A DNA stretch of 34,086 nt from Methanosphaera sp. (GCA_017430835.1 JAFRMD010000128.1:1-34086), one strand, 5' to 3'. Positions 26,756 to 34,086 are shown, counted from the first letter of the stretch. Program-made: numbers and translations. Notes: generated by a model not told the origin, from the letters alone.

Positions 26756-27511
26756 ATGAATTTAACAGATAAAGCTCAAGAAAATAGGGACAAGATATTT
26801 CCATATCATGAATCAGACTTAAATCTTACTGATCCCGAATTCATGGAAATATTTAACAACTTCTTATTTGATGAAGTTCAATCAAATACCCAGTTACCTG
26901 AAAGAAGTCAACTATTAATAATACTGGCGACAATAATAACAAATCAATCCTTAAAGGAATATGAAATTGCATTAGAAGCAGCAATAAATATGGGAATTAA
27001 ACCAGTAGAAATTAAGGAAGTATTATATCAAACAGCTCCATATATAGGTTTTGCAAAAATATATGACTTTTTGGATATTACAAATCAAGTATTTGACGAA
27101 AAAGGTATTGACGTACCGCTTCCCGGCCAATCTACAACAACAAGAAAGAATAGGTTGGAAAAAGGTTATGAATTGCAAACAGAATTTTTTGGAAAAGAAA
27201 TGATTGACCGTATGAAGGAATCCTCTCCAGTAAATCAGAAACATTTCAACACTTTCCTGGAAGGCTACTGTTTTGGAGATTTTTATACTCGAACAGGTTT
27301 AGATAATCAGGACAGAGAACTAATTACATTCTCTATTATTGCATCTCTTGGAGGATGTGAAAATCAACTAAGAGGACATGTTGCAGGTAACTTGTCTGTT
27401 GGAAATAATAAGCAAACACTTATTGATGCAATTACTGTATTAATGCCATTTATTGGTTTTCCAAGAACTTTAAATGCGTTAAGTATAGTTAATGAAATAT
27501 GTCCCGAATAA
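26756..27511 (+). CDS. Carboxymuconolactone decarboxylase (CMD/AhpD-like) family protein, two domains
   Basis: A 251-residue protein (start 26756; an in-frame ATG three codons earlier at 26747 is possible). Two CMD-type helical domains are visible: the first around LPERSQLLIILATIITNQSLKEYE and EIKEVLYQTAPYIGF (about 45-105), the second around DNQDRELITFSIIASLGGCENQLRGHV and LIDAITVLMPFIGFPRTLNAL (about 180-245). The peroxidatic CxxC of AhpD is absent: the first domain has no cysteine at the site and the second has a single one in LGGCENQ. This suggests another activity or a degenerate redox centre. It is 20 nt from a flavodoxin, and this pairing indicates a shared reductive role. Confidence 0.85.
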   Translation: MNLTDKAQENRDKIFPYHESDLNLTDPEFMEIFNNFLFDEVQSNTQLPERSQLLIILATIITNQSLKEYEIALEAAINMGIKPVEIKEVLYQTAPYIGFAKIYDFLDITNQVFDEKGIDVPLPGQSTTTRKNRLEKGYELQTEFFGKEMIDRMKESSPVNQKHFNTFLEGYCFGDFYTRTGLDNQDRELITFSIIASLGGCENQLRGHVAGNLSVGNNKQTLIDAITVLMPFIGFPRTLNALSIVNEICPE

Positions 27512-27531
27512 ATTAAGGAGAAAAAAAGTCT

Positions 27532-28038
27532 ATGACAAATAGTTTAGTAATATATTATTCTAGATCAGGTCAAAATTATGTAAATGGTGATATTGTAGAT
27601 TTACCACTTGGAAATACTGAAATTGCAGTAAATTATATTAAAGAATTTACAGATGCAGATTTATTTAAATTAGAAACAGTTGAAGAATATCCTATTGATT
27701 ATATGGAAACTACTGAAGTAGCACAAAGGGAATTGGATAAAAATGTAAGACCTGCACTTAAAGAAGAATTAGAAAATATTGATAATTATGACATTATTTA
27801 TATTGCATCTCCTATTTGGTGGGGAACTTTGCCAAGGGCATTTTTCACTCAATTAGAAAAACTGGATTTTTCTGGAAAAATTGTTAAAACATTAGTAACT
27901 CATGAAGGATCTGGTCTTGGAAGTACCATGAAAGATGTTAAGAAACTATGTGCAGGGGCTGACATAAGGGAAGGTCTAGCAATACATGGTTCTGAAGTAA
28001 AAGATTCAAAGAATAAAATTGAAAAATGGGTACAATAA
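27532..28038 (+). CDS. Flavodoxin family protein
   Basis: A 168-residue FMN-binding electron carrier of the flavodoxin-like family seen widely in Firmicutes and gut archaea. The N-terminal phosphate loop is YYSRSGQNYVNG (about 9-20), followed by DLPLGNTEIAV, and the FMN-flanking ASPIWWGTLPRAF and THEGSGLGS segments. Co-transcribed with the CMD protein: AAGGAG lies upstream of the ATG in a 20-nt gap. The electron donor and acceptor are unknown. Confidence 0.92.
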   Translation: MTNSLVIYYSRSGQNYVNGDIVDLPLGNTEIAVNYIKEFTDADLFKLETVEEYPIDYMETTEVAQRELDKNVRPALKEELENIDNYDIIYIASPIWWGTLPRAFFTQLEKLDFSGKIVKTLVTHEGSGLGSTMKDVKKLCAGADIREGLAIHGSEVKDSKNKIEKWVQ

Positions 28039-28099
28039 TTAGTTTTTAATGTTTAGGAATTAATTAGGGGTTGTAGAATTATATTTGAATAACACTAGG

Positions 28100-28136
28100 A
28101 TAACTTGCTATTTGAATAAGATTTTTAACAAGTTAT
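28100..28136. terminator. Inverted repeat between converging flavodoxin and methyltransferase genes
   Basis: ATAACTTG (28100-28107) and CAAGTTAT (28129-28136) form a perfect 8-bp stem with a 21-nt loop, in the middle of a 122-bp gap between convergent genes. A direct repeat ATTTGAATAA also occurs twice here (28083-28092 and 28110-28119). A two-way terminator is the simplest reading. Confidence 0.4.
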
Positions 28137-28160
28137 TTAATAATTTTCACTTTTTAATTT

Positions 28161-28769
28161 TTATTCTTCATTTAATCTAAACCTGAATACGGATAATATG
28201 GCAGGAATTCTATCATTTATCATCTCTTCACTAAAATTAATTGTTTTAATCAGTTCTAACCTAGCTTCTGTTGGTAAATAAGTTTTATATTCTATTGTTG
28301 AATAATAGAAAAAGATAATTATTTCTCTAGGATTTTTTTTATATGATTCTTCAATTCTTCTTAATACTTGACGAAATATTTTTGTTGAGAATGGATTAAA
28401 GAAATAAAAATAATTTGCTTCATCAGGATTATAGTATTCTGCCTTTGAATGAATAAAAATTATATCATCAGTATCACCATAGTTATTTAAGTTATTTCTT
28501 GCCACTTTAAGCAATCTTTCGCTATGGTCAATGCCTATAACTTTACATCCAACTTGGTTGTTAATAAAAAATTCAATTCTTCCTTTTCCACAACCATAAT
28601 CAACTAGAACATCATCTTTCTTCAACATATCTAACTTAATCAATTCTTCTAAAACAACATAAGGTGTTGGATCATATCCATAATTTTGATAATCCTCTTC
28701 AAAGTAATCAAAAATTTCAGTATAAATGTTTAATTTAGAATCCCAATTTAAATTGTAAGAATCGCGCAT
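28161..28769 (-). CDS. Class I SAM-dependent methyltransferase
   Basis: A 202-residue protein. The start ATG at 28769 is preceded by GAGG at the right distance; a TTG four codons earlier overlaps it. Motif I VDYGCGKGRIEFF (about 58-70, SAM-binding glycines), motif II IGIDHSERLLKVA, and a motif IV-like NYFYFFNPFS (in place of the common NPPY) are visible. The substrate cannot be read from the sequence; the FNPF motif and small size fit unknown small-molecule or protein methylating families. It stands alone on the minus strand, divergent from the hydrolase. Confidence 0.82.
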   Translation of the reverse strand: MRDSYNLNWDSKLNIYTEIFDYFEEDYQNYGYDPTPYVVLEELIKLDMLKKDDVLVDYGCGKGRIEFFINNQVGCKVIGIDHSERLLKVARNNLNNYGDTDDIIFIHSKAEYYNPDEANYFYFFNPFSTKIFRQVLRRIEESYKKNPREIIIFFYYSTIEYKTYLPTEARLELIKTINFSEEMINDRIPAILSVFRFRLNEE

Positions 28770-29394
28770 AATTTCCCTCAAAACTTTAATTATTGTTCAT
28801 TGTCGTATACACTTAAATTAATTCATATTTATTATTTTAAAATCTCAAATCGATGATTATAGTTTCAATTGCTATTATTATATATGATTTCTTATGATTA
28901 AGATTTTTTCATATTTTATTTTATTTCCATGATCGTATTTCTTCAATTTTTTTATAGATGATGTACATGATAAGTATCCATAATAATATTTTAATTATAT
29001 TCTTAATGTAAATTAACATTACCATTTCATATAATATAAGAATATTGATAAACTATAATAAAGATTCATCGTATATTTAATTATTCTTATGGTACGATGA
29101 AGATATATAAAGTCCAAAATATATTCAAATACAAATCATAAAAATAGACCAAATAATTTTAACCAAAAAAATTAAAAAAATATACTTAAGTAGTAAGAAA
29201 ATTTATCAAAAACATGGTATGGAAAGGGCCTATCATGTTTTTACCCAGATAATAAGACAATATTAACAAGATTTCAATAAAAATATCTGCATTCACTAAA
29301 AAAAATAATAGTAAATCATTTAAAGGAAGAAGCTAATGTAATTTACTGAAAAATAACAATATTAAACATTAAAGAATAAAATGGTGAAAGAATA
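28770..29394. other. 625-bp divergent non-coding region with two long inverted repeats
   Basis: No gene is visible. TTCATCGTA (29065-29073) and TACGATGAA (29093-29101) form a perfect 9-bp repeat with a 19-nt loop. AAAAACATG (29208-29216) and CATGTTTTT (29234-29242) form another 9-bp stem, extended inward through a G-U pair and a bulge to GG/CC with loop AAAGGG. The first half is very AT-rich. Frames around 29209-29330 read like a short degenerate coding piece but have stops and no identifiable homology, so no pseudogene is claimed. Confidence 0.5.
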
Positions 29395-30123
29395 ATGATA
29401 ACAGAATTAATATATGAAAAAGAAGATGATACGATTTATGGAAAACTATATTTAGTTGATTCAAACAGAAAACAACAACCAATCATTATTATATCTCATG
29501 GATTATCATTAAATCATACTATTATGATTCCATATGCTGAAAAACTCTACAAAAAAGGAATATCATCATACATATTTGATTTTCGTGGAGGAGGATATGA
29601 CTCAAAAAGTACAGGTGAAATCCGTGACATGACCATACAAACTGAAATGGATGACTTGAACTTTATAATTGATTCTTTAAAAAAAGAAGAATTTGTAGAT
29701 AAAAACAACATTTACCTGGCAGGCCATAGTCAGGGAGGATTAGTAAGTAATCTGGTAGCAAGTAAAAGAAATGATATTAAAAAGTTGTTCCTATTTGCAC
29801 CAGCATATGAAATCCCCGATGACATGAAAGAAAAAGATAATCCTAAAGAAAGAAACGTATTAAACCTAATGCCGGAACATTTAGGTGATAATTATATAAA
29901 TTGTGCAATAAATATTGATGTTTTTAATGAAATAATAGGATATTATGGAGAAGTAAACATATTTCATGGGATGGAAGATAAAAGAGTTCCGATTGAATAT
30001 TCAGTTAAAGCCGATAAAGTTTTAGAAAACTCTTATGTTTATGTTTACGAAGAAGGAGAACATCGTTTCAGTGATGAAATAAAAGATGATGTAGTAAATA
30101 TTATAAGTGAAAAAATAGATTAA
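29395..30123 (+). CDS. Alpha/beta hydrolase
   Basis: A 242-residue serine hydrolase of the alpha/beta fold. The oxyanion strand is IIIISHGLSLNH (about 30-41), then FDFRGGGYDS. The nucleophile is S112 in LAGHSQGG, the acid is probably D195 in HGMEDKRVP, and H223 in EEGEHRF completes the triad. This resembles the esterase/acyl-peptidase-like group with a lid of about residues 138-170. The substrate is unknown. GGTGA lies upstream. No partner gene is close (54 nt to the next, same strand). Confidence 0.9.
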   Translation: MITELIYEKEDDTIYGKLYLVDSNRKQQPIIIISHGLSLNHTIMIPYAEKLYKKGISSYIFDFRGGGYDSKSTGEIRDMTIQTEMDDLNFIIDSLKKEEFVDKNNIYLAGHSQGGLVSNLVASKRNDIKKLFLFAPAYEIPDDMKEKDNPKERNVLNLMPEHLGDNYINCAINIDVFNEIIGYYGEVNIFHGMEDKRVPIEYSVKADKVLENSYVYVYEEGEHRFSDEIKDDVVNIISEKID

Positions 30124-30204
30124 AATTTACAAAAATTTTTAAAATATAAATAACATATTATATACTAAAATTGAATATTGAATAAAAAATATGGGGAAAA
30201 TACT

Positions 30205-31026
30205 ATGGTTAATCCAAATAAAAAAGTTAAACGACCAAATGGTTTAGGAAATGTGTATAATTACAAAACAAATCCTGAAGGAAAGATTTTCACATTACCT
30301 ATTAAAACCATTTTAAAAGAAAATTACATTTACATTTTAAGATCAATCAATGAAGAAAATTATTATATAATGGAAGATGACACTTGTTTTTTCTTTAAGG
30401 AAGTACTCTATGATGATGAAGTAGTGGGATTTGCAACTTACAAGACAACACAGATTAATAAGGATACGCTTGTAATGCAATACTTCTATGTATTACCAGA
30501 ATATCGTGAAAAGGGATTACTTGAAGAGGAAATAGATGAATCAGCAGCACTATTTGAATCAAGTATCATTATAGAAAATCCTACTAGGGAAATGGTAGAA
30601 TCATTAACAAAACATAAACTTGCAAGAATCTTTGATAATCGTTTTGTAATTTCACGAATACCATTTATGGTTTCGATGCATTCACTGGAAAATGTGTTAA
30701 AAGGAACAGTCCGAGAAGAATATGATTCCGGTGATGCATTAACATATTCAAAAATGTCTCATCTCTATGATTTAGACTTATGTGCGGTTGTAGGTATTGC
30801 AAACAAGGACATAGACAACATGTATGATGAAGAAAATGTGGATGAAGAAGACATTAACAATTATAATATAATTAGCCTACCACTACGTGAAGACGTTGAA
30901 AAGTATGACTGTATAAACAAACGTCTTGAAAGTAATGAATTACAAGATGGATCATACTTCAAAATGATTAAAGAATTCCTTGATGACAATGAGGATATAA
31001 TTCAAAATTGGTTATCAATTATCTAA
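30205..31026 (+). CDS. Uncharacterised protein with a GNAT-like core
   Basis: A 273-residue protein. The start at 30205 has GGGGA about 8 nt upstream; a TTG nine codons earlier is in frame. The segment DEVVGFATYKTTQINKDTLV then MQYFYVLPEYREKGLLEEEI (about 75-115) resembles the beta-4/beta-5 strands and acetyl-CoA loop of GNAT N-acetyltransferases (V-x-P-x-Y-R-x-x-G), although the canonical Q/R-x-x-G-x-G/A glycine loop is only partly kept. The rest, including an acidic stretch (YDEENVDEEDINN), is not recognised. It lies just upstream of the macrodomain-sirtuin pair but is separated from it by two hairpins and a T-run. Function unassigned. Confidence 0.6.
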   Translation: MVNPNKKVKRPNGLGNVYNYKTNPEGKIFTLPIKTILKENYIYILRSINEENYYIMEDDTCFFFKEVLYDDEVVGFATYKTTQINKDTLVMQYFYVLPEYREKGLLEEEIDESAALFESSIIIENPTREMVESLTKHKLARIFDNRFVISRIPFMVSMHSLENVLKGTVREEYDSGDALTYSKMSHLYDLDLCAVVGIANKDIDNMYDEENVDEEDINNYNIISLPLREDVEKYDCINKRLESNELQDGSYFKMIKEFLDDNEDIIQNWLSII

Positions 31027-31047
31027 AATCAAAAACAGTTATTCTTT

Positions 31048-31086
31048 AGTAAACACGGGTTTACTTAAAGATCATAATCTTTTTTT
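31048..31086 (+). terminator. Double hairpin and T-run between GNAT-like gene and macrodomain gene
   Basis: AGTAAAC/GTTTACT (31048-31065, loop ACGG) is a perfect 7-bp hairpin. One base later AAAGAT/ATCTTT (31067-31082, loop CATA) follows, ending in the T-run 31080-31086. This looks like a terminator and separates the macrodomain-sirtuin unit from the gene before it; an attenuator is also possible. Confidence 0.55.
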
Positions 31087-31116
31087 ATCATATTATTTTA
31101 ATAGGATGAATAATTC

Positions 31117-31923
31117 ATGCAAAGAGTCGATTATCTAATAGATTATATATTAAAAGAAAACCCTGAAATAAAAGTCAACAAACAACCAGAAAGTCCACAA
31201 GAAAAATTCAATTTATATCGAAGCTTATGTAACATTAGAAAAGCACGTCCAATCAGTGATGAATATATCCACGTAGAAAACAAATATTTACAGGACATAC
31301 TTAAAAACAAGAAATGTATCCATTATGAGGATATAAAAACGATAAATCAAGAATATCCCACTAATAATGTTAAGAACGGCGATAAAATATCATTATATCA
31401 GGGAGACATCACAACAATTGAAATTGATGCAATAGTAAATGCTGCAAATTCACAGGGATTGGGTTGTTTTATTCCATGCCATAATTGTATAGATAATCAG
31501 ATAAACACTTATGCGGGAGTATCATTGCGATTGGAATGTAATGAATATATGAAAAAAATAGATTACAACCTACCCACAGGAGAGGCATTCATAACGAGAG
31601 GATATAACTTACCTGCAAGTTATGTGATTCATACTGTGGGACCAGCAATATCTGATATGGTTCACGAAAAACAAAAGGAAGAATTATCAAATTGTTACAA
31701 AAATTGTCTTGCAAAGGCACAGGAAAAAAGGATTAGAAGCATTGCTTTCTGCAGCATTTCAACAGGAGTTTTTAGATTTCCTAAAGATTTGGCATCACAG
31801 ATAGCAATTAAAACAGTGGATAGCTATTTGGAAGAAAATTATGAACATTTCGATAAAATAGTTTTTAATGTATATAGTAATGGAGATAAGGATATTTATG
31901 AAAGATTATTCCAAAAAAGTTAA
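31117..31923 (+). CDS. Zinc-type macrodomain protein (ADP-ribosylhydrolase, SirTM-associated class)
   Basis: A 268-residue protein. Residues 1-85 are an unassigned N-terminal extension; the macrodomain covers about 90-265. YQGDITTIEIDAIVNAANSQ (94-113) contains the NAAN loop that contacts ADP-ribose. GLGCFIPCHNCID (114-126) has the Cys and His residues (C117, C121, H122, C124) typical of the zinc-containing macrodomains encoded next to SirTM sirtuins. SISTGVFRFP (213-222) is the phosphate loop. Such enzymes remove ADP-ribose from proteins modified by the partner sirtuin. The gene overlaps the sirtuin by 26 nt, so the two are surely co-translated. Family call by motif; the reaction direction is known for bacterial members only. 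Confidence 0.9.
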   Translation: MQRVDYLIDYILKENPEIKVNKQPESPQEKFNLYRSLCNIRKARPISDEYIHVENKYLQDILKNKKCIHYEDIKTINQEYPTNNVKNGDKISLYQGDITTIEIDAIVNAANSQGLGCFIPCHNCIDNQINTYAGVSLRLECNEYMKKIDYNLPTGEAFITRGYNLPASYVIHTVGPAISDMVHEKQKEELSNCYKNCLAKAQEKRIRSIAFCSISTGVFRFPKDLASQIAIKTVDSYLEENYEHFDKIVFNVYSNGDKDIYERLFQKS

Positions 31924-32806
31924 GGATATTCGTAATTCCATTGATGAAGCTGATTATGTGCTCATTGGTGCAGGTGCAGGATTATCGTCTGCAGCAGGAA
32001 TAGAATATGGTGGAAAAAGGTTTGAAGAAAACTTTCAATACTATATTAAAAAGTATAACATGACTGACATGTATACCGCTGGTTTTTATCCATTTGAAAG
32101 TTTAGAAGAAAAATGGGGATACTGGGCAAAACATATTTACTTGAATAATGTAAATATGGAGGGAACTACATTATATAAAAAACTTCTAAAACTTGTTGAA
32201 GATAAGAAATACTTTGTAATAACTACTAACGTGGATGATCAGTTTATTAAATCAGGATTTTCATCACAAAAAGTTTTCGCTACTCAGGGAAGCTACAATT
32301 ACTTTCAATGCAGTAAAGGATGTCATGATATCCTATATAAAAACACAGACATAATAAATGAAATGGTTGAAAATATTGATGAAAATTTAAAAATACCCTC
32401 AGAACTTATTCCAATATGTCCAAAATGTGGAGAACCATTGGATACAAATTTACGTAAGGACAATTACTTTGTAGAGGATATGCATTGGCATAAACAGAAG
32501 GATGCTTATCAAAAATTTATTGAAGAGGCAAAAGATAATAAAACAGTATTGTTGGAGTTTGGTATTGGTTTTAACACTCCTGCCATAATAAGATTTCCAT
32601 TCGAGACAATGACTGTTAAACTTCCAAAGTGGAAATTGGTGAGATTTAATAAGGATTACCTTGAAATTGCAGTAACTTATCATAAAACACTTAAACTTGT
32701 TCCAATAGAAAATATTGATGATTATAATTTACCTAATAATTTTAAAGAAAGGTATGTTCCTATTTCAGAGGATATTAATAAGGTAATTGATGAATTGTTA
32801 AAATAA
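31898..32806 (+). CDS. SirTM-type sirtuin (likely protein ADP-ribosyltransferase)
   Basis: A 302-residue Sir2-fold NAD-dependent enzyme. The start at 31898 follows GGAG (31882-31885) and AAGGA, and gives MKDYSKK; an in-frame ATG ten codons earlier lacks a site. The NAD loop is GAGAGLSSAAGI (24-35). TTNVDDQF puts N111 and D113 in the active site. Where deacetylating sirtuins have catalytic His in H-G, this protein has Q130 in ATQGSYNYFQC, as in SirTMs of pathogens, where the Asn/Asp/Gln set supports ADP-ribosylation. Zinc cysteines are C138, C142, C174 and C177. No lipoyl-carrier GcvH-L or lipoate ligase gene is in this window, so the substrate is unknown. It overlaps the macrodomain gene. Confidence 0.9.
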   Translation: MKDYSKKVKDIRNSIDEADYVLIGAGAGLSSAAGIEYGGKRFEENFQYYIKKYNMTDMYTAGFYPFESLEEKWGYWAKHIYLNNVNMEGTTLYKKLLKLVEDKKYFVITTNVDDQFIKSGFSSQKVFATQGSYNYFQCSKGCHDILYKNTDIINEMVENIDENLKIPSELIPICPKCGEPLDTNLRKDNYFVEDMHWHKQKDAYQKFIEEAKDNKTVLLEFGIGFNTPAIIRFPFETMTVKLPKWKLVRFNKDYLEIAVTYHKTLKLVPIENIDDYNLPNNFKERYVPISEDINKVIDELLK

Positions 32807-32875
32807 TTCTTTTAAGCCATTTTTCTTTTATTATTTTTTAATTCTATTCTATTTTTAACAAATTTATACAAAAAA

Positions 32876-32884
32876 TTTTTATAA
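32876..32884 (+). promoter_or_regulatory. TATA box of the peroxidase-flavodoxin operon
   Basis: TTTTTATAA lies 37 bases before the peroxidase ATG, predicting a short leader with ribosome binding site AAGGTG (32907-32912). The peroxidase and flavodoxin thus form a unit separate from the macrodomain-sirtuin pair 114 bp upstream. Confidence 0.45.
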
Positions 32885-32920
32885 GATAATTTTAAATAAT
32901 AAAGTTAAGGTGAAAATAAA

Positions 32921-33466
32921 ATGTCAGTATATGATTATAACGTTAAAGATACAGAAGGAAATACAGTATCACTAAAAGAATATGAAGGAAAGGTATTACT
33001 TATTGTAAACAGTGCAACCCAATGTGGATTTACTCCTCAATATGATGAGCTTGCTAAAATGTATAATGAACTTAAAGATGATGGATTTATAATACTTGAT
33101 TTTCCATGTAACCAATTTGGTCAACAGGCTCCAGGTACAGGAGCGGAAATTAAGGAGGCTTGTCGTCTAAACTTTTTAGTTGAATATCCAATTTTTGAGA
33201 AAATTGATGTTAATGGTGAAAATGAAGATCCATTATACACTTACCTAAAAAATGAAACTTCATTTAATGGTTTAGATAAGGAACATGAACTTTATGAAAG
33301 AATTTCAGCCGTAGTAAGTAGTATTGATCCAGATTATGAAAATAATAATGATATAAAATGGAACTTCACCAAATTCCTAGTAGACCGTGAAGGTAACGTC
33401 GTGGAACGTTTTGAACCGACCAAGGATTTAAAAATTGTAAAAGAAAAAATTAAAGAGTTATTATAA
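32921..33466 (+). CDS. gpx: Glutathione peroxidase family protein (thioredoxin-dependent two-cysteine type)
   Basis: A 181-residue peroxidase of the thioredoxin fold, reducing hydrogen or lipid peroxides. The peroxidatic Cys is C35 in NSATQCGFTPQY; FPCNQFGQQ contains C63 and Q69, and KWNFTKF supplies W147 and N148 of the catalytic tetrad. C81 in KEACRLNF is at the position of the resolving Cys of yeast Gpx3 (C82), which points to an intramolecular disulfide reduced by thioredoxin rather than glutathione. Methanogens lack glutathione. The last base of its stop codon is the first base of the flavodoxin ATG (TAATG), so the genes are translationally coupled. Confidence 0.92.
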   Translation: MSVYDYNVKDTEGNTVSLKEYEGKVLLIVNSATQCGFTPQYDELAKMYNELKDDGFIILDFPCNQFGQQAPGTGAEIKEACRLNFLVEYPIFEKIDVNGENEDPLYTYLKNETSFNGLDKEHELYERISAVVSSIDPDYENNNDIKWNFTKFLVDREGNVVERFEPTKDLKIVKEKIKELL

Positions 33467-33870
33467 TGAAATATGCTATTAGATATTATTCTAAATCTGG
33501 AAATACTGAAAAATTAGCTCAGGTAGCTTCACAAGTACTTGATATTCCGGCTTTAGATATAACTAATCCTTTAGAAGAAGATGTTGATATTTTATTCTTT
33601 GGTTCGGGAGTTTATGGATGTGCATTGGATCCGGCAGTTATAAGTTTCTTTGATAATATTGGGGTTAAAGTTTCCTCATTAGTTAACTTTTCAACTGCTG
33701 GAATGATGGAATCTAATTATAATTTTATGAAACATATTCTTTCAGCTACTGATATTATTTTATCAGAGAAAGAATTCCATTGTCCTGGGTCTTTTGTTGG
33801 TTTAAATAAGGACAGACCTAATGATACGGATTTGGAAGAATTTAGGAAGTTTGTTGAAGATTTTTTATAA
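33466..33870 (+). CDS. Small flavodoxin
   Basis: A 134-residue FMN-type flavodoxin. The phosphate loop is YYSKSGNTEKLA (about 8-19). DILFFGSGVYGCALDPAV and FSTAGMMESN follow the pattern of the FMN isoalloxazine loops, and CPGSFVGLNKDRPN is the C-terminal flavin segment. It is shorter than the flavodoxin at 27532-28038 and not a close copy. Translation is coupled to the peroxidase, suggesting it delivers electrons to peroxide reduction, directly or through another carrier (inference). A T11 run (about 33914-33924) probably terminates it. Confidence 0.88.
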   Translation: MKYAIRYYSKSGNTEKLAQVASQVLDIPALDITNPLEEDVDILFFGSGVYGCALDPAVISFFDNIGVKVSSLVNFSTAGMMESNYNFMKHILSATDIILSEKEFHCPGSFVGLNKDRPNDTDLEEFRKFVEDFL

Positions 33871-33997
33871 TCCAACATTTATTATTTTTTTTGAATTTTA
33901 TTGTTTGAAAACATTTTTTTTTTTAAAAACTAGTTTTTTGATTAGTTACTCTAAAAAAATTAAACATATGCTGGGATAAGTAAAAAAATATAAAAAG

Positions 33998-34086
33998 TTA
34001 GGTTATTTTTTTAATGAGAACGGATGTGTTGTTTACATTACCTGTAGGCAGTACTAATCCTTCCTGATGGAATCCACGTAGGTCAA
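33998..34086 (-). CDS. C-terminal end of an unidentified protein (partial)
   Basis: A minus-strand frame enters from the right edge and reads 28 sense codons to TAA at 33998-34000. The visible tail runs DLRGFHQEGLVLPTG, then NVNNTSVLIKKIT. It is markedly less AT-rich than the spacer next to it and has mixed residue composition, so I take it as coding rather than RNA. I do not recognise the family. It converges on the flavodoxin gene; the 127-bp gap holds T-runs only. Confidence 0.45.
   Translation of the reverse strand, partial: DLRGFHQEGLVLPTGNVNNTSVLIKKIT

Noticed and set aside
29209..29330. Degenerate coding remnant (pseudogene) upstream of the hydrolase
   Set aside because: Only short stretches between stops, no recognisable family; chance reading of AT-rich DNA cannot be excluded.
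31868..31897. Longer sirtuin start ten codons upstream
   Set aside because: No ribosome binding site at the right distance; the ATG at 31898 has GGAG/AAGGA in front and begins next to the conserved helix.
34014..34086. Start of a stable RNA (SRP RNA or rRNA-like) at the right edge, because it is less AT-rich
   Set aside because: The minus strand reads as an open frame of sensible composition to a stop, and no conserved RNA motif of those families is present.

Overview
The window looks like chromosomal DNA of a very AT-rich methanogenic archaeon of the order Methanobacteriales, most likely the genus Methanosphaera (inference). The reasons are an archaeal ribosomal protein/RNA polymerase gene block, an archaeal histone, archaeal isoprenoid genes (isopentenyl phosphate kinase, type 2 IPP isomerase), TATA-box promoters, and giant Asn/Thr-rich surface proteins typical of gut Methanobacteriales.

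Layout. (1) 1-4242: the end of one adhesin-like protein, then a complete adhesin-like protein of about 1305 residues. (2) 4528-5854: an archaeal histone and the pseudouridine synthase Cbf5. (3) 5855-6565: a hairpin-rich non-coding stretch around tRNA-Ser(GGA). (4) 6566-12839: the conserved block S13-S4-S11-RpoD-L18e-L13-S9-RpoN-RpoK-enolase-ferredoxin-S2. (5) 12947-14082, minus strand: a MEMO family protein followed by a small barstar-like protein. (6) 14144-14638: a flavin reductase-like protein, then 617 bp of non-coding DNA with a row of perfect inverted repeats behind its own TATA box. (7) 15256-20454: the lipid precursor operon mvk-ipk-fni-RNase J-idsA. (8) 20574-21083: ferritin. (9) 21241-26628: a giant surface protein with an embedded papain-like cysteine protease. 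(10) 26756-33870: an accessory, redox-flavoured region with a CMD family protein, two flavodoxins, a methyltransferase, an alpha/beta hydrolase, a GNAT-like protein, a zinc-type macrodomain overlapping a SirTM-type sirtuin, and a thioredoxin-dependent type glutathione peroxidase. (11) The last 89 bases hold the 3' end of an unidentified minus-strand gene.

How the genes work together. Regions 4-7 are the conserved core: translation, transcription, one glycolytic enzyme, and synthesis of isoprenoid chains for ether lipids. Regions 1 and 9 supply surface proteins that share a C-terminal module and probably contact the gut environment. Region 10 is the most unusual. Its macrodomain/sirtuin pair has the sequence hallmarks of the reversible protein ADP-ribosylation module known from bacterial SirTM operons, but the lipoyl-carrier substrate gene (GcvH-L) and the lipoate ligase found in those operons are not in this window. 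The nearby peroxidase and flavodoxins suggest, by inference only, a link to oxidative stress. The orphan barstar-like protein and several unassigned RNA-like structures are further leads.
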